NCBI GenBank assembly: GCA_033980235.1
Contig: CM067062.1
Span: 13,039,991 to 13,103,990 of the forward strand
Reading direction: 5' to 3'
Length of the DNA stretch: 64,000 nucleotides
From: Diadema setosum
Lineage: Eukaryota > Echinodermata > Echinoidea > Diadematoida > Diadematidae
The position numbers and the translations under genes are program-made. Each line of letters begins with the position of its first letter. The stretch's first letter is position 1. Under the pieces are notes generated by a model. That model saw nothing but the letters and a program-made list of their open reading frames with translations. It was not told the origin of the DNA and searched no databases. Below are positions 36,201-47,111 of this stretch, piece after piece.

Positions 36201-38129
36201 TACCTTGGCAGCAATTCCGCCTGTGGCAGCCACTCCTGATTGAACTCAAAGTTGACAGCTCATGCACACCAATTCAAGAATCCGTAAGTGGTTTCCATAT
36301 GTCTGCAGAAACTGTCATTTTTTTTTTTTGCTCTGAATGTACACATATATGCATAAAAAATGTGTGAAATACTGAGCCGTGATAACATGATTTCAGTCGG
36401 GTATTAAATGGTGAGAATATTTATGAAATATTAGCCAAAAAGGTATGCCGATAGTATTGCAACCTGGGAACATATCTGTTCCGGTTGCTATGGAAGGTAT
36501 AAATGACTATTGATAATCAACAAATTGGGCCATAGCAATATCCATGATCTTCCATGCTGGAGTGAATCGCATGCAGCTTGTTGGGACTTATGATGGCTAG
36601 GGCTTGACCAATCATCACATACGGTATATTACCATTCTATGTACCTACTACTAAATGGGAAGGGCTCTAAAATAAAAAGTTGTCTGCTATTAAAGTCAAC
36701 TTTTTTTTTTACACATGTGATCTCAGAATACTCCAAAACGACTCATTATATCCTGGCAAATCATGCAGCCAGATAAGTTTCTTGGGAGACTCTTTCGATA
36801 TTTTGCAAGCAAATTTGATATTGTTAAAGGTGAATTTTGAGCCTTTCTGAGAACTATGATTTTACCTTAAAAAAAAACCCACAAAAAAAAAACACCATCC
36901 TTCTGTACCATTTCCTTTGGTCACGTGATGAACCAGGAGTGTCTTCCTGACAGAAAAAGGTGTGCTCCAGACAAGACTTTTCTCAGGATTCTCAATATTT
37001 ACCTTAACTCTGTGACTGCCATTGGCAACCTGTGTGTTCACAAGATAAAGTGCAGTTTGAGATTGGGGTTTGAAGAGGGTTAGACTGTAGTGAGGACTTT
37101 TTTTGTAAGTGATTGTTCAGTGAATAAAAAGTTTGGATATTTCCAATTTATGTGTGTAATTGAGAACTCAAAGAGAACGTTGTATTCACAATTCTGAAAG
37201 TCTGTTGATAAAGTAAAGAGAAATTAGTCACAGTCTTGTTAGACTAGAGAATTAATGCTGTCGTATAAATGAAAGTAAATTTGTGTTATAAGGCTCATTC
37301 ACAGGCAAGAGAGATCAGTTTTTGGATTGCATTTATCAAGTTTATTTCCTACATTTTAAACACATGCCCAGAAAATATTAATTGACTGGCTGCGAGAGAA
37401 GCACTTACAATTTCCAAACTGCGCATGACTGTTAAAACACTGACTGGAGCGTGACACTGGGCACCTTCACCATAGCATGACGAGTTGCATCGTGAGATTT
37501 TTATACAAGAAAATGACGTAAAGTACACATACTGTGCAAGGCAAGTTATCACAAAAGTTTCTGAAAACGATCAGATAGGCCCATTTTTTCATTGGAGTGC
37601 AAATTGGGACAGTTAAATGGTTTTTGTGTGTGTATTCACACATGAGAATAATTGGTTCTAACCCCATATTTTATTACAAATATCAATTAAAAAAGAAACA
37701 TTTAAAGTTCACATAAGAAGCCGATCGCCAAAACTGGACTTTTTTTTTTTTTTGAAAGGCTTATTAACCATACTTTCCTATCTCACATCTTTCAAACCCC
37801 TAAAAAGGTTGGTTTTTGAGGAATATGCGTTCAAATTTCGTCAAAATATCGAAGCCTTATTCCCCGTTGAGTCAAGACCCCTAGATTATGATGTCACGTA
37901 AGGGTATTCCCTCTTATGTCCACGCAAATGCAGTGCTGTCAAAGCTTTAAAATTGCGTCATATCGCTCTCTTATGATGGATTTTATGTTCTAATTTGTTT
38001 AAGAATTATTAGAAAAAAATGTTCTAGTGAACGATTTTTTGATACATCACATAATATTCAGAAAATTTAGAATTTTGAGAGGACTTTTTTAGTTTAATTT
38101 TGGTTGGAAAAATAACGTCCCGCGTAAAA
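32660..38129. other. Intergenic or intronic, no gene recognised
   Basis: This could be intron 1 of the - strand gene starting at 39307, but I found no following exon on the - strand. It contains a GT run (33206-33241) and homopolymers. Short frames such as 33779-34090 and 37349-37552 have no recognisable features. Confidence 0.45.
33206..33241. repeat. (GT)n microsatellite
   Basis: This is a pure GT run of about 18 units. Confidence 0.95.
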
Positions 38130-38299
38130 GATTAATCCGCGAGTGATGCGACTCTGTACGTGCCAGCGCGCGCGCGGTACGGTGCGGACGGTACGAGAGG
38201 GGAGCCCTCGGCCGAGGCTCCGCTGCTCAGGCGGCCACGGCCATGCACGGCGACTCGCTCTAGCTAGCTATAGGCTAGAAGCAAAACGGCAAAATGACC

Positions 38300-38407
38300 T
38301 ACTGTAAACGTCAATATTTTCGCGCGATTAATTTTTCGCGCTGAGCGGCTCGAAAACGTATTCGCGGGTTCTTAAATTCGCGCTCCGCAGCAGGTTACTT
38401 TACTGTA
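38300..38407. repeat. TACTGTAAA-family-like element, CpG-rich
   Basis: TACTGTAAACG, then ATTTTCGCGCG and TTTTTCGCGC motifs, ending CTTTACTGTAG. It looks like a shortened, CpG-intact relative of 32438-32659. Confidence 0.45.
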
Positions 38408-38972
38408 GTACACATTCACTGCTTTCATCCAAAGCCTCTGCTACATAGCTTGCTATGCCAGTGTACGACAAGCGACGTAGCGAGCGGCTCGACTGCGAGT
38501 ACAAGCACTCAAATACGTAGTACAGCTGTGACTGTAGTACCGTAGTCACGGGGGAATGTAGCATCGGTGCGGGAAGCGCGCGGTGCACACTGCATGCTAC
38601 AGTACACAGCAATCTATCGTCTCTTTGCACAGTACTAGTAGCGTAAACATGCCTGTACATTGTACTACGTAGCAGTATCATCGATGAAGCGCACACATAT
38701 TAGCATACAGCCTTTTTACAGGGACTCCTATCTGTCTAGTGTCTGTGGTCAGGGGCTGACCGTTTAGCCCTAGGGCCGCGCCGTAGGCCCGTACATTAAG
38801 ACTGTTTGATGAAAAGCTAAATCTGGACAAAAAATGAGCTGAATTGTTAGTTAGAAAATAGTCTAGTCTCTAGACTAGAGGCTTTAGGAGTTAGTAGTTT
38901 CCTCACATCGCCCGCAGTGAAAACTGCACTAACTCCGAGACGCCTGCAGCTCAAGACATGTTTCGAACTTAC

Positions 38973-39307
38973 CAATTGTTATTCAAAAGCCGTTCTGGAT
39001 CAAAATCGAGACGAGGAGCATCCCCGTCGTTTGCCATTCCATCTCCATCGAAAGGCAGCGGCTCATGACAATAGGGTTGCGGCACCCGTGGCCCTGCCGC
39101 TGCTTCCCCGGCTGGATTGACGTCGACAGCACCTTGCTCTCCCACTTCTCCATCGTCCTCTCCCCAGCTTACATCTTCCCAACTTCCATCGTCCTCGTCT
39201 GTATTCTCGTCCCCTTCTCTGCTTTTGTCGCTTCCTTCCTCTTCACTAACGTACTCCTCAAAGTCCATAAAAAGATCACTCTGATCTAACTCACTGTTCT
39301 CGGCCAT
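38973..39307 (-). CDS. First coding exon of a P2X7-cytoplasmic-domain-like protein
   Basis: The - strand frame starts MAENSELDQSDLFMDFEEY and stays open for 111 codons. It ends at a consensus AATTG|GTAAGT donor in phase 2. The product is strongly acidic (Glu/Asp/Ser-rich) and then reads PQPYCHEPLPF and RLLNNNW. In many marine invertebrates, proteins with the P2X7 intracellular ('ballast') domain have just this layout: an acidic N-terminus, a PYxxEP motif, R-L-x-N-x-x-W, and then a Cys-rich zinc-binding C-x-C-x-x-C segment in the next exon. I could not find that next exon on the - strand of the window, so the gene is either long-introned or a fragment. The assignment is from memory of family motifs. 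Confidence 0.55.
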
Positions 39308-39734
39308 TTTCGGAAGGAGTGAAAGCTCAAAATTGATCGACGCGAAATTTCGAAACGAACCGCTATGAAAAAGTTACGATGATACAAATGTGAACCGCAC
39401 GTACGTACAATGCATACGATACGAGCTGCGAGGTGATACGTCATACCGACCGACGGCCGACCGGATCTACTTTCGCACCAAAACTATGAGGAGAAAATTG
39501 TGATAATTGTGTGAAATTTGGGCTTGTTGCAGATCATAGTAATACAAAATAATTGTTTGAGAAGAAGCAGTTCATGATAATACTATTAAGTGTAGACAAA
39601 CAGTAAAGAGTTGGTGTCAAAAGTATAAATAGCAGAGATTTCAGACTTTGAAAAAAAATTGACAGAAATTCTTTCCCGATGCCAAATGCTTTTCTACAGA
39701 GCATCCGGGGCCCGTGGCTCTAACTACCCTGGCG

Positions 39735-39742
39735 TGACGTCA
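39735..39742. promoter_or_regulatory. Palindromic CRE-like site TGACGTCA
   Basis: This is a perfect 8-bp CREB/ATF consensus, 428 bp upstream of the - strand start codon. Chance occurrence is possible; context is the only support. Confidence 0.3.
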
Positions 39743-39960
39743 CAACTTTTGGAGTCCCGTACTGTGGCTGGTTTTCGAGGGGGAGGGAGGGGGATGTTTG
39801 GGACTTGCAAATAGCGGATATCTAGATGCTTGCGGGGATTTGAGCCAAACTTTTTGCATTATTGGTCAATTACCAACATATATTTCATCTACAAACGAAT
39901 TTTACGAACATTTATTCCCTTCAATATTGGTCTTTAATGTTGAGTATGTGTGAGACAGGC

Positions 39961-40054
39961 TTGGCCCGTTAAGGATGGACTGATTATGCTACAAACACGC
40001 ATTTCCCAGAGACACCTGCGTGAGTATATTCGGGACTCATCCTCAACGGGTTAA
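39961..40054. mobile_element. Short inverted-repeat element, copy 2 (reverse orientation)
   Basis: CCCGTTAAGGATGG at the left and CATCCTCAACGGGTTAA at the right. The core TCCCAGAGACACCTGCGTGA is the complement of the copy-1 core. Confidence 0.68.
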
Positions 40055-41214
40055 TGTCCTCCTCACTTAAGAAAAAAAAAAGCATTTGTTTGCTGACAGG
40101 GTGACTTGTTAGGGATTGCTTGCTAAAGCATTCACCATAGATCTTGAAACCTTGAATAAAGTTGTTTGCTCTTGGGGCAATGGGACTGTGGGCACATAAT
40201 TTAAAGAGTAAACATTCATGTTTAAGCAGTCCATGGTCACAACTTTCCATACTGTACTGTAGGGCTTTCCAGCTGCAACGTAAAGTGGTCAATACGTGTA
40301 GGTTTGTGCAATAGTACAACTGTAAATGGTTTGTGATGTGATACCGCTCATGTTTTGATGCAAAGTCCTAGAAGTAACTTACAATGTTCAGCAACAACAA
40401 AGGAGTAAAAATGTTCATGTAATAAAAACTACAGTGTTGGTGACCAGATTTCTGTTTTCTGTGGCAAGTACAAATGATTCAGTACTTCCAAATATTGTGC
40501 ATAGCAGCTGTGTGGCCATGGACGTTTATTAACTAGTGTACAGATAATATGAAGAGTTACAAATGACTGAATACATGTATGTAAGATACAGTCTTCTTTG
40601 CAGTCATCATATGGCACAGCATTTTCTCTTGCCGACAGCAAAATTATATTTTTTAATACACATTGGTAATTGCTTTGTCCATGACGCCCCCCCCCCAAAA
40701 AAAAAAAAAAAAAATGAGAGAGAAAATGTTTGGAATAAACAAAAAATGTGTATCTGCACTTTTTAAGAAAGAAGATCAGGATGTCGCAAACAAAGAAATC
40801 AAATTAAGACTTAGATGACTTTGTTTTTAGAGGACCTGCCTCCCGTGAGCTTCAATGTTTACATTTATTTATTTCACATTTTTCCTGTTTGTCTGGCTCT
40901 ACTGATAATGTGTATCCTACGTGCAACCACTGCCAAGAATAAATCTACTCCATATAACAAGGATGAGTGGCGAAGGTGGCTCATCTTTAGCCTGGGACAC
41001 TGCCGGAATCTTCCTGTTTAAAGGAGGTAGTTAAACCAGAAGAGGACTGGTTTTTCTTTACTGATCATTTCTTGTTCAAACAAAAGGAAGCAGGTTTAGC
41101 ATTCCATCTAAAGAGTTTTCCAAAGGCTTGGACAACAAAGAAACAACAAATTTGGAATGCAAATTAGATTCCAAATATCAAATGTGCTAGCTATCTTTAT
41201 CATCATAATTAAAA

Positions 41215-41215
<1 letters not shown>

Positions 41216-41255
<40 letters not shown>
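41216..41255. repeat. (TA)n microsatellite
   Basis: This is a pure TA run of about 20 units. Confidence 0.95.
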
Positions 41256-41258
<3 letters not shown>

Positions 41259-41331
41259 TTTTTTATATTTAATTAGGAAAAGGTAAATTCAACAATTTAC
41301 AGTATATATTAAAAAGTTTCACTACATTAAC

Positions 41332-41490
41332 AGTAGCAGATCCAGAGGGGGGACACTGGGCGCGCTCCCCGTCTTTATTTTTTGTTAAAACAAAATAAAC
41401 AAGAAAAAATGGGGGGGGGGGACGCGTGCGCTCTCCTTTAATTTTGTAAAGGTGCCTCCCCTTTAATATGGAATTCCTAGATTCACCACT
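41332..41490. mobile_element. GGGGCGGATCT-type element, copy 2 (inverted)
   Basis: GTAGCAGATCCAGAGGGGGG starts it and GAATTCCTAGATTCACCACT ends it. The core TTTATTTTTTGTTAAAACA is the complement of the core at 30800. Confidence 0.65.
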
Positions 41491-41495
41491 TTGCC

Positions 41496-41642
41496 CGTTG
41501 CATAAAAGTTACTATTATGGTAACTTTGCCATCCAATGGTAACTACCATGGCAACACTACTCAACAGCCAATCAGAATCAAGAATTGCATGGAAGTAACC
41601 ACTGGATGGCAAAGTTACCATAATAGTAACTTTTATGCAACG
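41496..41642. mobile_element. Near-perfect palindromic MITE (147 bp)
   Basis: Arms of about 47 bp: CGTTGCATAAAAGTTACTAT on the left is exactly mirrored by ATAGTAACTTTTATGCAACG on the right. The symmetry continues through AACTTTGCCATCCA. It forms a long cruciform with a loop of about 50 bp. Confidence 0.85.
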
Positions 41643-42186
41643 ATTAAAAACAGCTGGGGGATGAGGTTCACAAAGATTTTAAGTCAATCAAAAGCTAAAA
41701 TCAACTTGAAGTTATGGTATACTGACGCCACTGAATGAAAAAGGAAGACAACACAATTGCTTAGTAATAGAAATTACAGCTCATAGAAGCTGATGAATTT
41801 TGAGAGATGATAAAGCTGACCACTTATGAATGTCCGGCGGTCAGTCCTTCCTTGGTGTTGTGCTGGTCATGGGAACGATCTGTCAGCAGTGCCCTTGTAA
41901 GGCTGATTACCTGTCGCAGGTGGGATATGATGAATTGACAGCTAGAAGTGTTTTGTGTTGTCTGAAGGCTAGGTAGAGATTTAGGACACAACTTGCATAG
42001 TGTATGCACACATACATACACACAAACATACAGAAACAAAACATACAAACGCACACACTGCCTTCATATTGTGGATGCCATATATTTAGCTAGTCTAATT
42101 TTTCATGAATGGGGACTTTCCAACAATGTCCCGAGTAAATAATTTCGATATCATGGAATATTTGTATGGTATTACCACACACCTTG
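41643..42186. other. Intergenic spacer, no gene
   Basis: Nothing is recognised beyond a run of CATACA-type repeats near 42008-42055. Confidence 0.5.
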
Positions 42187-42277
42187 TTATACCCCGTCGA
42201 GGATGAGTCTTGAATATAAGTCCCGAGTATACTCGGGCAAGTGTCTATGGGAAATCAAACCATCCTCAACGGGTTAA
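42187..42277. mobile_element. Short inverted-repeat element, copy 3
   Basis: CCCCGTCGAGGATGAG at the left and CATCCTCAACGGGTTAA at the right, with core ACTCGGGCAAGTGTCTATGG. Confidence 0.68.
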
Positions 42278-42422
42278 TAATGTTTGTGTACTGTGTACTA
42301 GATACCAGTACATTGTATTTGTGCATGTTGCATTCATATTGGAATACTTTCGCATGTTTGAGGGGCACCGGACTCGCATGTTGTTAAATTCGCCGTCCAA
42401 CTGTGATTCACAGTTTGTAATT

Positions 42423-44750
42423 AGGTGATCCGAGTATCCTCTCGGATCACCTTCTGTATCTGTACTGAATCTTTCTTCTTTCTTTGTTTCTTTCTTTATT
42501 TCTCCTCAAAAGTTGTGCAGAGGTTAGCTCAGAAAGTGCATTGCCTCTTAATGTCAAACTTATACCATATATGTATCATGTCGCAAAGACGACAGCGCAA
42601 GTAAAATCATAGTGATCAGTCGACCGTGACGTCACTATGACGTCATTATGTGAAAACACATTTTCATGCATATCTCATTAATGGAATAGAATATTTCAAT
42701 GAAATTTACGTCACATATATTTCAAGTCATGCGAATTCTACTCATATTCTCAAAATTCATTTTTATCTCAAAACGCGCGCGTACGCGCGCGTTAAAATAT
42801 TTGTATGCTCAAATTGAGCTCAAAACTTTTTCGCACACGTTTCAGACCATTTGGAGCATTTTTTGAAAAATTGAAAAAATTGGACGGACGCGTACGCGCG
42901 CGCACATATTCGCACGCACAGCTCATATGAAATAGAAATTTTCAATTTTTTCACACGGATAGGATGTCCGAAATGTCAAGGAATATTTATACCAAGTTTC
43001 AAGTCGATCCGATTCAATATAACGTCATACGGGCCCGTCAAATTCAAAATTCCGTACGTGCGTCAATGGGGATACACAGTGCAACTATGCCAAAAAACCG
43101 CCAATTTTAAATCGGATTTTACTCGTCAGGATGGACGGTGACCCCCCATTTTCTTTACATATTCTGATAGCTGATGAGTTGTACATGTTATTTCATGGGC
43201 TGACGATGCTGACAAAATGATTAAAAGATATCAAATTTCTTAATAAAGTAAAAAAAGTAAATTTTCAAAATGACGTCATCAAATTTCAAGTTTACTCGAG
43301 CGTATCTCACTTATCCTTGGCCAATTTTCACCTAAATTTCAATATGTTGTAGCTTATGAAATGCTCTTTCATAATTGTAATTACACAAATTTGATTAGAT
43401 GACGACATCACCTCGAAAAAATGGATTGAAGGTAACCTTGTCAAATTTGACCAGTTTACGTGTAATCTCTATGGGAGTGCAATTTTTATGGAAATGAAAA
43501 TTGACATGACTATCTTTATCGACCACTAGCTCACTTATGCTTCGGTGAATTTCTCTAAGATTTTAATATGTTGTAGCTGAGACGTAGGGCTATCGTAATG
43601 TGCCATTTGTTTTTTCATACGTTGTCGGGATCACGTGAAAAAACTTGGTTGAAATTAAAGCTTATCTTCGATGTATTGTAATATTTCTTTCTTTTTACAA
43701 CTTTATGTGCAATAACTCAAGAAAAACATACCCTATCACCACCATATTTTGCACATGTTTAGTTCATGTCACGAACATTATTTCATAAAATAACAACTAC
43801 TTGATCAGACGCCATCTTGGGTATGTAAATTAGGGTCAAAGGTCATAAATGTTTTATCCTGTATCTTGGTGAATACATGTCCTATCTTTCCCATATTTTG
43901 CACACGCAAAGATCATGTTACAAGAATCATTTCACAAAATAACCACTCTTTGCTCAGATGCCATCCTGTCTGTGTAAAGTGGTGTCAAAAGGTCATATGT
44001 ACTTCTTTCTGTTTCTTCGTTATGACGTGTTATCTCTATGGGAGGGAATTTTTCTAGATGTGAAAATTGACATGATTGTCTTTATCGAGCACTAGCTCAC
44101 TTACCCTTCGGTATTCAGATTTTAATATGTTGTAACTGAGACTTTGCGCTATCGTTCCGTGCCCTTTGCTTTTTCATATGATGTCGGGATCATGTTACAA
44201 TACTTGGTTGAAATTAAAGCTTATCTTTGATGTATTGAGCTATTTCAATGTTTCTGCAACTTTCTTTGCAATAACTCAAGAAAAACAGCCCCTATCACAC
44301 CCACATTTTGCACATGTTTAGTTCATGTCACGTACATTATTTCATAAAATAACAACTACTTGATCGGACAACATCTTGGGTATGTAAATTAGGGTCAAAG
44401 GTCACAAATGTTTCATCCTGTATCTTGGTGAATACATGTCTTATCTTTCCCATATTTTGCACACGCAAAGATCATGTTACAAGAATCATTTCACAAAATA
44501 ACCACTTTTTGCTCAGATGCCATCTAGGTTGTGCAAAGTGGGGTCAAAGGTCATATGTACTTATTGCTGTGTCTTCGTTATAGTGTATACAGATTTGGTA
44601 CCAAAGATGGCAGATATGACTCCCTTTTCTAAATGAGAATCCAAACATCACACGGCCAATGTCTCTGAACACAGATGAAACCTGCATGGCCATGCCTATT
44701 GCGATCAGGACTCTGAATCATTGATTAAAAAAAAAAAAATCGGATCACCT
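42423..44750. mobile_element. 2.3-kb non-autonomous transposon-like element with 5-bp target duplication
   Basis: The left end AGGTGATCCGA is mirrored by TCGGATCACCT at the right. TAATT flanks both ends directly (42418-42422 and 44751-44755). The left end also forms a local hairpin (AGGTGATCCGAG, 6-base loop, CTCGGATCACCT, 42423-42452). The interior has no transposase frame. Its right part is a tandem duplication of about 558 bp. Confidence 0.78.
43465..44580. repeat. Internal tandem duplication, period about 558 bp
   Basis: TCTCTATGGGAG, TTGGTTGAAATTAAAGCTTA and CATATTTTGCACACGCAAAG each recur about 558 bp apart (for example near 43648 and 44206). Within each copy a shorter phrase (ATATTTTGCACA...AGGGTCAAAGGTCA) also recurs, so the element has nested repeats. 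Confidence 0.8.
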
Positions 44751-44755
44751 TAATT

Positions 44756-46540
44756 TGTCAGTGATGACAAATTACAATCTCTAGTATTACAGTAATCGCT
44801 GCAACAAAAGCCAATTAGCTTTTGCCACTTTTGCCTGTTTCCAGAGAGAAACTCTGTTGTTAATGCAAAGAAGCTATGAGAAAATGTATCATTTTTTCCT
44901 TTTATGTATTTATCTATTCATTTGTTTATTTTTTTTTTTTTTGGAGGGGTAGTCTTTTTCATTGTCATGAGTTCTGAACTTATAAAGCATTGTTCTCTAC
45001 ATATGAATTTTGATATGCAAGCTGATAGGCATAATTTGTATCATATATGAAGCAAAACTTGGGTTGTCATACATTTTAGATACATAATATTATATGTACA
45101 TGATTGTGTGTGTATATGTGTACATGATGCATGTGTAGCATTTGCACAATATGACCCTAGAGGTTGATTTCTAAACATCATGGTGGTCTGCATCCACCCT
45201 TAGTTAAAATGAGAGCCCCTCTCTGTATTGAAATCTGTATATCCACTGCAATCCTATCTCTTCCCTTCATTTCCCTCTGTATTTCCCCCGAGGTATTCTT
45301 GCCGGCTCGCATCTTTGATGAAATGTAGGACAGTTGTGATCCCTGCCACTTTCCAATTTAGAAATAATCACATTTAATAGATCAAGGACAACTTTCTCTA
45401 TACATGCACTTTTCCTCTTCCCATGGATTTAGAACGAGTGTGTCTGCCAAACCATTGTAAAAGAAAATAATGAAGTTGTAGACCTGTGTAATTTTTAGAA
45501 GAAAAAAAAAAGACATTAAAAGTACTTTTCCAAGGAAAGAAGATAATATTGGTGCGTGTAAATTGTGCTTGAGATATTGGTGCATTATCCATAGCTGCAC
45601 TACTTGTATGCCCTTGATAGTCGTTGTCATGAAATTATTGCCTTTCAGATTATTACAGTACATTTTATTACAGTCCCTCATTGAGTGAAAGAAATCGTGC
45701 CTTAGAGTATCAGGTATATAGTTCTTTCCTTCTTTTTTTCAAAGCAACATGACAGACTGTCTTTACTTACTTTTGGTAACATTGAGTAGTGTAGATTTTA
45801 AAGCAACATATTCTAAGAATATTCCCAAAATCAGAAAAGAAAAAATATGATCATTTAGAATACTCTTTGCTTTGCATTTAGCTTTTTTCTCTTTCCTTTC
45901 TTTAACATCATGATTTTAAAAGAAGAGAAAATTGGCTGAGACTGTCAGATGTATGTAATAATCTTGATCCTTTTAAAAAAAAAAATTATTTCAAACTGTA
46001 GTGTGCTATTTAAAGATGATATGTCTCGAGGACAACTTTAACACAAACTAGATTTATTCATTTTTTTTCCCCTTGAGGACAAATGCTATTGTTTGCGGAA
46101 TCAGCCACATGAAAACAAGACCACAATTACTGATGCATTGTTGCTCATAAAACCAAAAAAAAAAAAAAGTGTCAATGATGTTGCAGTACCAGGTACCTTG
46201 ATTTTTTTAATACCTTCAAATATTATAGTTTCTGTAATCAAGTTGTCACATGGCCCTTTAACTGTTGGTGTTTCATGTGATGTTGACTGTAATTTGATGT
46301 GGAAATTGATAGGAAAAATGTGGCTGTGCTCGTTTTTGGGGCGGTTTCTAACCAACATGGCATGGGCTTAAAATTATTGCAACTCCACCCCTCGACCGTC
46401 TTCCATTACAATTCGAAACGATTCTGATCATCCCGACGATTTCCTGGTGGTTAATGTTCCAGGATTAATTCATGAGGTGAAGAAAACAGTTCTATCTCTT
46501 ACCCCAGTCTGACGTGCGTCCTGTCACATTGCCTTTTCCT
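44756..46540. other. Intergenic, no gene
   Basis: This is AT-rich with homopolymer runs. The 45382-45681 - strand frame has no recognised domain or splice context. Confidence 0.5.
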
Positions 46541-47111
46541 TTAATGGTAGGGAATACCTTTTACAGAACTCCCAAAATGCAGCAAAACATTAAATATGAA
46601 CCTCAGGGGACTTGTTTAGGCCACTGCTTAGAAATTTGGAAGTCAACAGTTATCTACAATTTGAATAATGCACAAAACTCAACTACTCAGTAGTTCTGTG
46701 TGTCAGCCACACTAAAGCCTTTTTTGTTGCAGTCTTCTGTATTATTTTATCTATAAACACAAATCTAAAAGTATATGAGCTGATGTAATAACATATAGAG
46801 TGTGTGGCAAGAATGCATATAGAAATGTTTGTAAGTTTTGATGAACTTTATTCACAAAATATACATGATGGACACACATGCAGTGCATGGGTCTGCAAAG
46901 GTAGCCTAGTAATGTACTGGAATTTACGGGGAGCCCCGAAAAGAATTCAATTAAAAATCTAACGGTCAATAAAAATGTACTACAGGGTGTAAATGTTACC
47001 TTCCACTTTCAATACTTTTTGGGAGTTTCTAAAATGATACTCTCTTCAACATACCACTGTGTTTATACAACTCTTCATTTAAGGCATGCAAATGGGATTC
47101 CCTACCTTTAA
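46541..47111. mobile_element. TTAA-flanked MITE (571 bp)
   Basis: TTAA|TGGTAGGGAATACC at the left mirrors GGGATTCCCTACCT|TTAA at the right (12 of 14 positions pair). The flanks are also alike (TTTAATGG on both sides). It is non-coding. Confidence 0.65.

Larger units (their letters stand above)
38130..39480 (-). promoter_or_regulatory. CpG-rich, promoter-like stretch around the - strand first exon
   Basis: CG dinucleotides are dense here (GCGCGCGCGCGG near 38166, many CGCG and ACGT sites to 39470), unlike the CpG-poor flanks. The putative start codon at 39307 falls inside it. No TATA box stands out. Confidence 0.5.
39481..41215. other. Intergenic, no gene
   Basis: It contains the second short inverted-repeat copy (39961-40054). 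No other feature is recognised. Confidence 0.5.

Noticed and set aside
38400..38696. A 98-codon - strand frame just downstream of the P2X7-like exon
   Set aside because: It lies in CpG-rich intron-like sequence and has no acceptor in the right phase and no domain.
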